Origin: Branchiostoma floridae
Taxonomy: Eukaryota > Chordata > Leptocardii > Amphioxiformes > Branchiostomatidae
DNA length: 64,000 nt
Direction of reading: 5' to 3'
Assembly: GCF_000003815.2 (NCBI RefSeq)
Contig: NC_049979.1
Coordinates: 4,421,293 to 4,485,292, forward strand
This document shows, in pieces, positions 53,026 through 64,000 of the stretch. A program made the translations under genes and the position numbers. Numbering within the stretch: the stretch's first letter is position 1; each line of letters opens with the position of its first letter. The notes beneath the pieces are model-generated. The model did not search any database and was not told where the DNA came from. It worked only from the letters and a program-made list of their open reading frames with translations.

Positions 53026-54366
53026 ATGGAGGCTAAAAAAGAGCACGGCCTGTTTAAGAAATGCGAACGTCTTTTGGTGTTATGCATCTTCATGTATATC
53101 GTGTTCATCGTGCGCAGTTATTTGTCAATAGTGCATGTTATCTTGAATCGTATGGTTGGCTACAACAAGACTGAAGTTTTGCCCTATGAGGTTGGAAACG
53201 TGTCTCTTATTCAGCGCTCAGGACTACCCAACTACGACCTCTTCCTTCCCTCCGACGCTGAACACCCGTCCGCGCGATTTTATTCCACCTGGAACGTAAA
53301 CGCCTCGACATTGCCAAGTAAGAAGTCATCGGACCGCAAGAAAGTTATCATTTGGAACCCGACTTCCAGGTGGCCAACCCCAAACGCAATACCGTGTCTC
53401 TCCCTGCCTCAGTGTGAATTCGTTAAAAAGAAACGGAGGACGATCAAGACTGAGGATGCGGACGCCATCATCTTCCGAGGTATCCATGGGATTCCACGTA
53501 AGTACCGCAGAAGCTGGTTTCCTAAGACACGGCCTGATCATCAGATCTGGGTATATTTTGCATTTGAATGCCCGCACCTTACAAGAGGCATCGACTTGAT
53601 CTCTTACGCAGGTGTGTTCAACTGGACCATGACGTACAGAAATGATTCCGACATTCTCGCGCCGTGGGGCCATATCACCCAGGTCTACAAAGCACTGGCT
53701 GAAAACCCACCCACTCCAAACAAAGATTATGCAAAGGAGAAAAATAAGCTAGTCATATGGTATGTGACTGATTGCTACCAGTATTTGAGTCGCACTAAGT
53801 ATGCTACTGAATTGGTCCAGCACATTAAAGTGGACGTTTTTGGAGCCTGTGGGGATGTGAAGGGCTCATGTCCAAAGGGGGACAGGGAATGCTTAAAGGA
53901 GCACGTACGCCAGTACAAGTTCTACTTAGCATTTGAAAATTTTAGATGCATTGAGTATATAACGGAAAAGTTCTGGCACAATTCCCTTGATTATGATATC
54001 GTTCCGGTCGTATTCGGTGCGTCAAAAGGTCATTATGAAAGATTCACTCCACCTAATTCGTTCATTCATGTAGACGACTTCGAGTCCCCCGAGGCGTTGG
54101 CGAAATACTTGAACTATCTCGACCAGAACGACGATAAGTATAACGAATATTTTGCTTGGAAAACCAAACCTCCAAAAAACCTGCCCGAGCTTTTTGAATC
54201 CAGATTTTGCGACGTCTGTAAGAAACTCCTGCGGGCGTCACCCACGGAGAGAAAGGTGTACACGGACCTGGACAGGTGGTGGAGGGGTGAAAACTATGAG
54301 TACTGTGAGCCAATCGTGTGGGACGGGAGACTTAAAGGTAAAAATAATGCAGTACGTTTCCCCTAA
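53026..54366 (+). CDS. Alpha-1,3-fucosyltransferase, GT10 family
   Basis: An uninterrupted frame of 446 residues. A short cytoplasmic tail precedes a signal-anchor helix (about 17-40, VLCIFMYIVFIVRSYLSIV), giving a type II Golgi membrane protein. A stem with N-glycosylation sequons follows. The N-terminal GT10 domain shows FNWTMTYRNDSDI at about 198-210. The C-terminal GDP-fucose-binding domain carries the family signature FENFRCIEYITEK at 303-315 followed by YDIVPVVFG. The enzyme transfers fucose from GDP-fucose to GlcNAc-type acceptors on glycoproteins or glycolipids. Subfamily and acceptor cannot be told from sequence alone. Vertebrate Lewis-type FUT genes often also have their coding region in one exon. 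The start is the first Met before the anchor. Confidence 0.92.
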   Translation: MEAKKEHGLFKKCERLLVLCIFMYIVFIVRSYLSIVHVILNRMVGYNKTEVLPYEVGNVSLIQRSGLPNYDLFLPSDAEHPSARFYSTWNVNASTLPSKKSSDRKKVIIWNPTSRWPTPNAIPCLSLPQCEFVKKKRRTIKTEDADAIIFRGIHGIPRKYRRSWFPKTRPDHQIWVYFAFECPHLTRGIDLISYAGVFNWTMTYRNDSDILAPWGHITQVYKALAENPPTPNKDYAKEKNKLVIWYVTDCYQYLSRTKYATELVQHIKVDVFGACGDVKGSCPKGDRECLKEHVRQYKFYLAFENFRCIEYITEKFWHNSLDYDIVPVVFGASKGHYERFTPPNSFIHVDDFESPEALAKYLNYLDQNDDKYNEYFAWKTKPPKNLPELFESRFCDVCKKLLRASPTERKVYTDLDRWWRGENYEYCEPIVWDGRLKGKNNAVRFP

Positions 54367-54527
54367 TGTAGATATATAGTTTTCATTACGTCCCATACAA
54401 TTAATCACGGTGTTAATAGCAACGGATAGCATTTAGTGGTCATTTCTTCATATCGGTACCGAACAAAGCTGCATGGCAACAATTGATGATATTGCGAACA
54501 GAATGATGTAATGAGAAACCTAGCTGG

Positions 54528-54733
54528 CTAGGGCTTAGGTCATAACATTTCTAAACCGGGGTCCCGACCGGACAGCTTTCGGGAATAATAATTTAAAAGA
54601 CATCAAAATACACGAAATGACAAAGTAACATTAATGGGCATGGTTTGTGTTAAACTTCTAGGTATACATATTAATTTTTCGTTTATTAAAACATCCCGGC
54701 CGGGCCCCGGTTTGGAAGTGTGACCTTAGCCTA
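54528..54733. mobile_element. MITE with AAACCGGGG-CCCG arms
   Basis: The left arm CTTAGGTCA .. AAACCGGGGTCCCGACCGG pairs with the right arm CCGGCCGGGCCCCGGTTT .. TGACCTTAG. The 200-base interior is AT-rich and non-coding. Superfamily undetermined. Confidence 0.7.
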
Positions 54734-56233
54734 AACTTGGTACATTCACTGTGAAGAAATGTAAGAAGAACATCTTACTATTACCTATAGCTAGTACAAC
54801 ATATACTAGGTATATGCTGAGTGGATTTACTAATAAAACAATATGTTTCATTACATTGCTTTTACTTAGTATTTACAATACTCGATCCGCACAGACAGTA
54901 AAGATTGGTCGAAATGTGGTAGACTAAAGGTAGAGGAAATGCAGAAATTGTTTACTGTACAAATACTTCAAAGCAACAAGGATGTTGTTAGAACCGCCTT
55001 GGTCAAATGATATTTTGATGATAGAAACTGCATTGTACGTAGTAAGTAAACTCTACATGTTGATACAATTCTTTGTACGTATGCTTTGTTGTGATTTGAT
55101 ACATGTAGTTATAGAAGCTGCGAAAGTCATGATACCTTTGTAATCATGCTAAATCTAAATAACAAATCATCCATAGCTTCCTGAGTTATGCTGTTCAAGG
55201 ACAAACCACAAACTTGCTATCGAAAATATAATGTTCCTGACAAAAAGCCTTTGCACACAAATGCGCATTTCACCCATGAGCAGTGGATAGTTTGCAACTG
55301 CTGAGTATGATGCAACAGTTAAATGTATGAAAAAATAATCGTTACTGTTGCTTGTCATACAGTGATCTTCACAAAACTCACCCGCTAACTTTGGACTCTG
55401 TACAGATATCAGGTGGGGTCAGTGACCATCATGCTGTTGACCTTTGCTCCGTATCGCATGCCGCCTTACGACAAACTCAATTCAACTTTGCAGATTCACA
55501 AGCTTAAACTTCCACAGTAAACTTTAGAGTTCCACAAGTTGCCCAAATAAGTAAAAAGGAGGACGAAAATAAACACGACCAGATAAGGGTAGCAAACATG
55601 ACTTTTTTCCACAACACCATCAGAATTCACAATTACTGTGTACAGAAACTATCTTTTGGAAGTTGTTAGGAGCTAATACAGCTTAGTACTAGAGTATACA
55701 TAACATCCACAAAATATCACTTGATAAGAAGTATTGGTATTAATGAAAACAATACAGCATAAGGTTTTAGACTCATAGCACATTTTCCCATACTTCAACA
55801 CACCAGAGTAGTGTATCAACTCTTGTGTTACATCTTTGGATTCAGTGGATTTTAAAAAAGGCACTTAGTCAGTTGACACATACTGAAAAAAAGAAAATGA
55901 ATTAAAAACAGGACAATGAAACAATTATTTACTTTTGTCAAGTCACGTAAATACCCCATAGTTCTCAATCTTAATTTTCATGGTCTACATAGGTTTCTTA
56001 CTTGCACCATTCAAGTCCTAAATATACAAACAACTCTTTGCTTCCTTTGGTATGAGTTTTAGGCAATACATTTTGATTCCCAAACGGGTGTTGAATATCT
56101 TCTAAAATCATTTTTCCTCACTAGAACAGAAAATATGAACGTCTCCATTCAATTTCAGGTAAGGCCAGTCAATCGTAATTCCTAGGAGAATGAGCTCTGC
56201 CTTGAATGTACCAAAATTGCTGTAGACCTTCCT

Positions 56234-56263
56234 TTACATGTACATGTACATGTACATGTACAT
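56234..56263. repeat. TACATG hexamer microsatellite
   Basis: About five consecutive TACATG units. The unit is a rotation of the self-complementary CATGTA/TACATG pair, so the run can form a hairpin. Confidence 0.85.
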
Positions 56264-57648
56264 TGTATTACATTATCATCCAGGTTCCACTGGACCAAGA
56301 ACAGTTTACAAACCTGTCTGTACATTCATCATTGTGATCATAGTTTCATGTCTTTATTTTACTGTAAATCAAACGTCTGAAAAAGAAGAAGCCAACTTTT
56401 CTTGTCATTGTCTAGTACTTATGTTACATGTCTTACATGCCAAACAGTTGCTACTGTCTGAAGTACAATATTATAGATAAAATAGGTCTGAGCTATGCTC
56501 ATGTACTACTTATAAGGGTTGTCATCTGTCCAAATTCTAGTCTAATCCAGAGTAGTAATAAGTTAGCTTTAAAAAGGTTTAGAGGTTGTTTTTCACTGTT
56601 AACATGGTTGTTGGCTAGCTGACCAAATTTGAAAAGATTTGGAAGAAAATAACAATTTCATCTGAGACCATGGTTTTTCACCATGATTGTGGTACATTGT
56701 ATCAGCTGTGAGGTCATCTGATACAGGATGGTTGGATTATAACATTGCATCTAACATTGCATATTTTATCAACAGCTCAATCTCCAAGGAATTTTTAGCA
56801 AGCCTGTCACAGTAAATCAAACATATCTTCACTGAGTTCCATAACATTTAACAAAAGCCTCATTTATAAACACTGTTGTGCAGTGAAAATGTACTGTACA
56901 GGCTCACTAAGACAAAGCAAAGGAAACTATCTTAATACAAACACCCATTCAGAACAACAGGTAACTTTCCATTAAAAGATATCTTCTGTTCGTGACAATT
57001 CTAAGATATATCTTCCCACACTTTTGTAACATTCGTGAAAGAAGCAACATTATGTCTCTGCTACAATCTGAAGATAGCTTTTTCATGCACAGGCTAACAA
57101 AGACAAGGTCTGACACACACATAGCAAGAGTTCACTCAATATTGTTTTTTCTAGCAATATTTACGGTTTTAATCTTTGGCTTTTAGCAATATCAGGTATT
57201 AATGAGATTTCTTCAGGTAATTATCTTTGATGACTAACAAATATCAATGCTCCAAGAGCCCTCTTTTCTACAGAGATGGGAAGTACATGTACATCCAGTC
57301 TTCCACATGAGCAGATTGTTCACTAGTAATATATCAAGTGTGTTACAATAAAGTTATTAGTTTTTGCTTATCGTCAGAGCAAAGGCACTCCATTGGTACC
57401 TACTGTTACTATTCTTTGGATCTAGTACGGCCCCCAGGACAGGTACATGAGTTCCTGTCTCCCCAGGGATGTAGCAATACCTGCCCTGTGGGTCTACAAG
57501 CAGATGTAGTGTTTCCAGTTCAAGGCAGGTAGGAATTATGCCGGAGGTAAGATGCCGAGTACTAAACTGAGAGGTTTGTTTGCAGGGAATGGTATCTGTG
57601 TGGCTAGCAATGCCTCTTAAGGGAAATGACCACATGTGTAACCAGTAT

Positions 57649-57894
57649 AGCCTCCATAGCAGGCTCTCTGGGCCTTTTTTCCTCACAATACACTTTTGCT
57701 GGCCATTTTTTGTACTGGATCATTTGTGCTGCTGTCTATGGACCAATGCATCAAAATGATGCATGGGCAACTTAAGCTTAAGGTACAGGCCGGCGGCACA
57801 AGAAACCAAGTACAAAAAGAAATGGCAAGCAAAAATGTATTATGATCTCCTAAAAAAATTTTTAAGAAGGCCCAGAGAGCCTGCTATGGAGGCT
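57649..57894. mobile_element. MITE with AGCCTCCATAGCAGGCTC arms
   Basis: AGCCTCCATAGCAGGCTCTC at 57649 is exactly mirrored by GAGAGCCTGCTATGGAGGCT ending at 57894. A further inner complementarity (TTTTTGTACT with AGTACAAAAA) lies inside. Non-coding. Confidence 0.78.
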
Positions 57895-59235
57895 ACAATC
57901 AGTATGCTTCCAAAAGCCACAAGGATTATTTTGTTAGTGTGCAAGCAAATACTGACAAACAGTTTCAGCAGTTCAGTACTCAACAAGTAAGACCTTTGTG
58001 CACATCAACTATTAACACCAGTCCTGCATATGTAATTGTGCATTTTAGGGACACAGTTCCCAGCTTCTTACTGGAATGACCAAAGCTCTAAGAATATACT
58101 TTCAAATTATTGCATGGTATCAACCGAGTAGCATGGATTGACAAAAAATATTTGTTTAAAGAAAAGGTTTAACAAAACTATATTAGGCACTGTGTTACAT
58201 GGTTGCGAGATAGTACTTGTACTGTGTTTTGAATACTGTATGATAATGATTCCATGCAATAAGATAAGTATTTGCATATCAAACATGGTTTGACAAAAGT
58301 CATCCATTGTATGAATTGAAGTACTACAGTGTGTATATCTCAGGTGTGTGCTGGTTACAGCTGTTGTTTCCCATCATAGGGTTTTGGGGAGTACAAATTG
58401 TCAGGATGTTGTGTATTAAACTATTATACAAGACAACAAAAATACAAATCCATCAGGTATACATATCAGGAACCGACACATTTGCAACATTATAGGATGA
58501 CGTTGCTATGGGAACACTTAACCAAACTTCTCTTCATACAAACTCAAGTACTTTTAGTTACAAAAATGGGTTATATCATTAAATCAACTGTACACATAGG
58601 TATATATGTTACAGTATGTATGCTGAAGTTAAGGTCAATGTTAATGACTCCAAACCAGCATCTACAGATAATTAGGATAATGGTCCTGCTAAGGAAAATT
58701 TACAAAAAATGTACAAATATCAACAGCAACTTTACACCAAATATACTAACTGGTGGTAAAACTGCAAGAGCCCTTACAGGCCAACTCATCGTTACCCCAT
58801 GTGCAACATATACAGCCCCACAACATAGCACATGTCCACCTTACAACAGACACAAAAAGCTTGGTTATTTGAACTGACATCATATGAAATGTTTATCTAT
58901 CATATATGGATCTTTGGATATCTTCTGTTTGTATTACAGTCCAACCTCAGTTATTCACCTACCCTGACCTACCTTCCTAGCTTACAATTTGTTAGGTAAT
59001 CAAGGTTACACCGTTCAACGTTCTGAAAACAACTGTGTGTAGATGTTTAACATGTAGCACTGCACTACAAGAACTTCTGGTAGCAAAGTAAAAGAAACTA
59101 CAGATGTATCTTGGGAAATAAAATGACTGAGATGAATTGAGCATGTCTGTAGTTGTGATGTGTGGTGTACATGGAGTGTACAGTAACCCTTGTAGGTATG
59201 GAAGATGGACAGTGTAAAGTGTAACAGTTGTGTCC

Positions 59236-62200
59236 TCACTGTGTAAGGTTCATCAACAGCTTAACCCTTCCAGCCTCATAATCATCCTCATCTACATTGA
59301 CTAATAACTTTATTGCCTCGTGACCCACAGCTTGCTTGAGTGAGTCAGTAATGAAAACTCCTTTCAAAGCTTCCAATAGTGACCCGTTTATGTAGTCGCG
59401 CCAAAATGCATCAAGATAGGTCAGTTCTGAGAACTTAATATCGCATATGATGGCTCCGAGATCGCGGGACTTGAGGATGGTGTTGGCCTGGCTGAAGCGC
59501 TCGAACTGCCGCTCCAGCTCCGAGGGCTTGTTGGAGAAGATGTTCCCCTGTAGCGCCGTGTCGTGCTGACAGAACTCCGCGCGGACACGCAACCGGATGT
59601 CTGTGGAAAACACATTAGCAGGCTCAAAGCAAGGAAAGAAACAGCATTAATTCGTCTGGCGTAATTTGATAACCACCATGATGAAGCTGATATGGCTGAT
59701 GTAGCTGTATGTCATTTGTGATATTAATGTAATATCAAGGCCAAATGATTTCCCTTAACATCAAAAATTCATGCCAGCTGATGAGGCTTTTGAAGGGAAA
59801 ATTCTTCACCTTTAAACTACTTTGGCCTGATACATCACCCCACTTTGAAGGGTTAAGGTCATCAGGGAGAGGATTAATCTTATAATATTAGATCAGAGAT
59901 TTTGAAATGATACAACCCCTACTGTTCAGACATCTGTTGAAAATTGAAATTTCACAATCCATTTGTTGAAAACACCACAGTGCTCTTATTTTACCTAGGG
60001 GCTGATCATATACCATACTAAATTAATTTTAGAATTCCTACCAGTATTGCATTTTAAGGATTTCTTGTAGAAAAGTCCAAAGCTTAATCTTGATTCAATT
60101 CCCGTTCATCCTTTGTTCTGGAAGGATTATGTTATCATTTGTGACACACAGTTGTACATCAGGGCTCGAAATTCATTTTTGGGATTAAGTGCACTGGTGC
60201 ACCCAGCTTAAAAAATTGGGTGCACTGAAAGATTTTTGGGTGCACCACTTAAATTTAAGTAGAATGTCAAAAAAACCTTATAACAGAGATTAGCTACAAG
60301 GTATCAAATTCTTAAACAAGTAACACGACAGACATTTTTATTATCTTTCTAACACTTAGATGTCAAGAATATGATGTATACTGGTATACTTGATATCTTT
60401 CCATACATAAACCTAAGAAAATATTTGGGTGCACCCTGTGCACCCACTGAAAAAAATTGGGTGCACATGCACCCAGTATTTCGAGCCCTGTACATGTATT
60501 ACCAATTCACCATACCAGCTTTCCAGTGATGAGACAGGGTGAACTTACCACATGTGAACTTTTCTCTTTCCTTGGGTTCTTCCACTTCTTCATACTCCAC
60601 CTTCCTCCCTCCCCGCATCATGCACACCTTCTTCTGCACCCCTCCTCCTGTTCCTCTGGCCTTTCTCTTCCCACTTGGTCCCATGTCTGCTGGCTCCTGT
60701 GGTTTATAGCTGCATATTGAAGATGGGAGGGTTGTCTGTTTGCCAGGACTGCACAGTTTGGACTGGCCCGTCCCTGTGATGGTGTATGTTCGTGGGGATG
60801 TGTCTTCCAGGTACTTGTCTACTGGATCTGGATTTACTGTTGGGAGGAGGAAAAAGCAAAATATTCAAGTAGTAAGCATCCCTCATGACATGCCATGTCA
60901 CCAGGCACCGTAAATTCTATGTTTCACTATTCCTGGTAATTTTTGAATGATATGCAACTGTTGCAACATCATTATACTATACATATCATAACTTATCCAT
61001 GTCTAAAGTAATAACCATGTCAATCTATGGCAACTGAAGAACAACAAAACAATAGTATTAGGACAACTTGGAATCTTGACATCTCAGCCCCATGTCAGTT
61101 AGGACAAATCAGCACCATACCCACTAGTATCCATAAGGCATATAACAAGCCTGTGGGCCACAGGCTTGTTATATGCCTTATGGATACTACTACTAATACT
61201 AGTAAGGTAACTAAGGTTAGGGTTAGAATTAGGGTTAGAGTTAGGTGTCTTTGACTTTATTGAGATTGCAACAGCGACAATAAAATGTGGACACTAGTCA
61301 GCTAGCTAACAGCTTCATTTACATTGTACTAGTGTGTCCTCTTGACAGTGGAACATCTAGGAACCGTCCAAAGCCTGCTTGGCCTGGTAAACCAATCATA
61401 ATTGCTGAGGCTCTTTCGTCCTCTCCGCAAATTACGAGTATTTCATTGCTTGCCTATGTTGTCTTAAGATGCTATAAGCTCTCTCACAGATTTTACTATG
61501 CATGTGCAGGCGACAGGAATCGTAGGTGATAGTACTAATAGTAATACATGTACCAGTAAGTCAAAGAAGAGGGACCCTGACAGGTAAACATCCGGCCATT
61601 TTGCGGGCACCGTTACCGCATTGTTACGTAAATTAAAAAAAATGGTGAGGATGAGACTGTTTACGTCTCAGGGGCCTTCAACTTTGACATATAACAATTC
61701 CTGTCGCCTGCAAATGCGTAGTGAAATCTGCGAAAGAGCATATATTGGTTGCATGCCATAACATAAAATGAAAATATCTCAGGAATTGAGAAAAGATTTA
61801 CCCAAACTTTATATCTATCTATGATTTGGCCTGTGATACAAAGCCTTAGATTTAGATTCAGCATAACTTAAAAAGAAGACTGTTTTTTGGATCATGGTGC
61901 CACTAAGTAACATCGTCATGTATGACAAATTATTTGTCACAAGAAAACCATGTATCACAATTTCGTACTGGGCACAGCATAATTTGCACATAATTTTCAA
62001 GAGAGACTACCGAGGAGATTTCTGTTACGTGTTAAGGAGTCTTAGTCTTTGGCGACATAAGAAAGACGTTTCCAGTGTTCTAAAGACCCGTGCCCTTGCA
62101 GGTCAAAGTTTGGATAAACGCAGTCACTCGGGGTCCACAGAAGTAACATAAACAGGGTGGTTGTTTTTATGAACACATTTTGTTACCAGGTATAACCTCC

Positions 62201-62541
62201 GTTACAGCCCACATCTCATTATTTATCAACAGTGTACCTGTCTTTCTCCTACGCTGTTGTACATAATGGTTGAGGTCGTGTCTGGTAATGATCCGCAAGA
62301 GGTGCAGAATCTGCTTGAAGTTGGTCTCGTCGCAACGATTCAGTTTCTCCAGAGCCAAGAAAAAGTCGAGTCCAGTTTCGATTTTGAACCGTTGCTCTTC
62401 ACCCAGAATGTCTGTGAACAAAAAGTTGAGTACTCTAAGGTCCCTATCAGTCATTTGGTCGCCAACAATGCGGAACATGTCGTGTAGGGTGTAGTTGGAA
62501 AGACAGCTTTCCTGATCGCAGCAGTTCGTCTCCGACGCCAT
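59236..62541 (-). CDS. DEDD: Death effector domain-containing protein (DEDD)
   Basis: Three coding exons in transcription order, 62541-62238, 60836-60549 and 59600-59236, join in phase to 318 residues, the same length as I recall for human DEDD. An N-terminal death effector domain (about residues 15-100) shows NYTLHDMFRIVGDQM, DLRVLNFLFTDIL and the charge-triad RxDL (TRHDLNHYV). The middle is basic, with a nuclear-localisation-like GPSGKRKARG. The C-terminal region is very conserved (DIRLRVRAEFCQHD, SNKPSELERQFERF, RDLGAIICDIKFSEL, AFWRDYINGSLLEAL). DEDD proteins shuttle between cytosol and nucleus, bind caspases and DNA and modulate apoptosis, Pol I transcription and cell-cycle kinases. The start is the Met of MASETNCC; the frame is open upstream but without conservation. 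Head-to-head with DYNC1H1. Confidence 0.94.
60160..60490. mobile_element. hAT-like MITE (CAGGGCTCGAAAT ends)
   Basis: CAGGGCTCGAAAT at 60160 and TATTTCGAGCCCTG ending at 60490 are inverted repeats. Repeated GGGTGCAC segments occur near both ends. It resembles 9001-9271. It lies in DEDD intron 2, about 60 bases from exon 2. No clear target duplication. Confidence 0.7.
61125..61189. repeat. Perfect 32-bp palindrome with 1-base spacer
   Basis: The left arm (61125-61156, TAGTATCCATAAGGC..) and right arm (61158-61189, ..GCCTTATGGATACTA) are exact complements separated by a single G at 61157. It lies in DEDD intron 1 and is followed after about 20 bases by telomere-like repeats. Confidence 0.9.
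61212..61246 (+). repeat. Interstitial telomere-like repeats
   Basis: About five TTAGGG or near-TTAGGG units (GGTTAGGGTTAGAATTAGGG, then TTAGAGTTAGG) in DEDD intron 1. TTAGGG is the chordate telomere unit; here it is short and degenerate, far from a chromosome end as far as can be seen. Confidence 0.75.
61478..61739. mobile_element. MITE in DEDD intron 1
   Basis: The left arm (61478-61523, with TGCAGGCGACAGGAAT) and right arm (61694-61739, with ATTCCTGTCGCCTGCA) are about 46-base imperfect complements. Non-coding. Outer limits may lie a little further out. Confidence 0.68.
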
Positions 62542-63691
62542 CTTGCATGATTCGGTCTTCGTCGACTGGCCCGACTGGAAACGATCATTACCGATCTGTG
62601 GTAAATGATCCCTCGGTAATTTTCGCGAGCATTCGGTAACGTTCGGGGAGGGCCAAGGATCAATGTTCTTGTAAAAGAATGTCAAAGGAAAGGACAAAAG
62701 AGAATTGATTGAAATTTGGCAGATGCTCGACAATGTTGCGAGGCAGCTCAACAAAAGTCATGACTCGGTTTTCCAATGTCGAAAATATTAAAGAGTTTTC
62801 CCCCACTTTCTGAGGGAAACAAGATAACACAACTGCGTTGAGAATTATAATTTGGTGCATCTTCAATGGCATTGTGCCATTATTTGGTCCATCTTACCAA
62901 GGGCATTATGCCATTTATGTAATGGCATTTAACGTTACTAAAATGTTAAATCAAACCTCTTTGATCCCACACATAAGCTCGTGATATATGTTATATTTTT
63001 ATTGATGGACAAATAAAGTCCCTCACACTCTCTATAAAAGCAGCCATGGGTTAGTGGGAAGATTGTAACCTTTTATCATATGCCCCATTTTCTGTCCCCG
63101 TTTTCTGTCCACACTCCTGGTAGGGAGGGTCACAATTTCCCCCACAAACCTCTGCTTGAAGAGTTATCAATCGAAAGATGACATCATGCAAAATCACATG
63201 ATGATCTTCAGCAAGTGTAACTACAGGTCACCAATCAACAAGATTAGGGTACCATGGGGTATTTGTGGAAGCCGGATAACGACAATAAAACGTCCTGATT
63301 GATGACAGCAATTTTTTTTGGATTATCAAAATCAACGTATTAGGTATGTTCAACACGTTCAATACCCAAGAACGTAAAAAATTCAGTCAATGTTTTGTAT
63401 TTGGTGCTTATATCCAGACACCACAAAACACCTTTTAGGTCCTCTGGCGCAAGGTATGCCGGACGGGCAGGGTAGTACCAGACGGGACGTCATCCGTCCT
63501 GAGCTGGAGGCCCTGATATTGGGCTGGGGAACGAGAGAGGTTGTTCAAGTTTCCAGGCATTTTTGGTTTGTTACGCGTTAGTGTCACACTTAACCAAGTG
63601 ATAAGCAGCCAACTTGGGTGTCTGTTCTTGGTTGTTTAGGCGCTTGGCCGTGTAGCGCACCAGTCGCCGGTGGGCGCGCTCTGCCATCAAC
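62542..63691. other. Head-to-head interval between DEDD and DYNC1H1
   Basis: 1.15 kb between the two start codons should hold both 5' UTRs and promoters, possibly shared. The 70 bases before the DYNC1H1 ATG are GC-rich (TAGCGCACCAGTCGCCGGTG), as expected for a housekeeping 5' UTR. No TATA box or further gene is evident. Confidence 0.5.
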
Positions 63692-63926
63692 ATGGCGGAC
63701 ACGGAAAGCGAAGGGGACAGGGGACAGAGCAGTGCCGTGGCCGCGGACCCGTCCCTGCTCGTCAGTCACCTCAGAAAGGTTGTCCCTCTTCTGCTGGAAG
63801 ATAGCGAAGCAGGGTCAGCAGCACTGAACGCAGCACTTGCCGACAAGGCCAGCATTGACTGTCTGAAGAAGTTCGTCAGCGATGCCCAGGTGCACACCTT
63901 GCTTGTGCAGCGAGCTGTTGCCAAAG
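63692..63926 (+). CDS. DYNC1H1: Cytoplasmic dynein 1 heavy chain, first coding exon (partial)
   Basis: The exon encodes MADTESEGDRG and then LVSHLRKVVPLLLEDS, LADKASIDCLKKF and VSDAQVHTLLVQRA. This aligns with the start of vertebrate DYNC1H1 (HLRKLVPLLLEDG and SDPQVHTVLVER there). It ends in phase 1 at 63926 before GTGGGT; the rest of the gene lies right of the window. The full protein, over 4,600 residues, is the AAA+ motor of the retrograde microtubule transporter. This segment belongs to the N-terminal dimerisation tail. The start is the first Met in the frame after a GC-rich leader. Confidence 0.85.
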
Positions 63927-64000
63927 GTGGGTACAGTATCTTACATGTTGCAAGTGCAGGTTGACATGACACGTGTAGCTCTGGGCGGAGAAAATAACCC

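Larger units (their letters stand above)
54367..59235. other. Interval between the fucosyltransferase and DEDD
   Basis: 4.9 kb, AT-rich, between two convergent stop codons. It should hold the 3' UTRs of both genes; the vertebrate DEDD 3' UTR is not long, so most is likely intergenic. It contains MITEs at 54528-54733 and 57649-57894 and a TACATG repeat at 56234-56263. A 159-codon plus-strand frame at 58398 has no recognisable features. Confidence 0.5.

Noticed and set aside
58398-58877. 159-codon plus-strand ORF
   Set aside because: AT-rich, no domain or signal, no splice context. It lies between two convergent genes; most likely a chance frame.

Overview
The window looks like nuclear DNA of a cephalochordate, most likely an amphioxus (Branchiostoma). 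That assignment is inference. It rests on intron-rich, chordate-like genes with GT..AG introns and on a very high density of short inverted-repeat transposons and non-LTR retrotransposon relics in introns. There are no bacterial operons, CRISPR arrays or plasmid features. Two 100-base runs of N (7094-7193 and 42623-42722) are assembly gaps.

Layout. (1) 1-6100: no host exon recognised; it holds a 5'-truncated, defective non-LTR retrotransposon on the minus strand. (2) 6101-32428, plus strand: the 3' part of TOGARAM1, a ciliary TOG-array microtubule regulator, with 25 phase-consistent exons (about 1,350 residues) covering the linker, a long charged helix, TOG3 and TOG4. The N-terminal TOG1/TOG2 part must lie left of the window. 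Its 7-kb intron 11 carries an apparently intact two-ORF L1/Tx1-type retrotransposon. (3) 35516-47157, minus strand: complete TBC1D19 (7 exons, 524 residues), convergent with TOGARAM1. Its large first intron holds a nested foldback transposon. (4) 48761-50375, plus strand: complete NPC2 (4 exons, 149 residues), head-to-head with TBC1D19. (5) 53026-54366, plus strand: an uninterrupted GT10 alpha-1,3-fucosyltransferase. (6) 59236-62541, minus strand: complete DEDD (3 coding exons, 318 residues). (7) 63692-63926, plus strand: first coding exon of the cytoplasmic dynein heavy chain DYNC1H1, head-to-head with DEDD and continuing off the right edge.

The host genes do not form a pathway; they are neighbours with separate roles (cilium/axoneme, Rab-GAP-like trafficking protein, lysosomal sterol transfer, Golgi fucosylation, death-effector nuclear protein, dynein motor). 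Most of the novelty is in the mobile DNA: an intact retrotransposon with a TAATG ORF junction and a 3' hairpin, a foldback element with alternating 20/22-bp subterminal repeats and two other transposons nested in it, several families of miniature elements (three with perfect 8- or 9-bp target duplications), and a perfect 32-bp palindrome beside telomere-like repeats.

Exon boundaries were deduced by eye from splice consensus, reading-frame phase and remembered family conservation. No alignment or transcript evidence was available.
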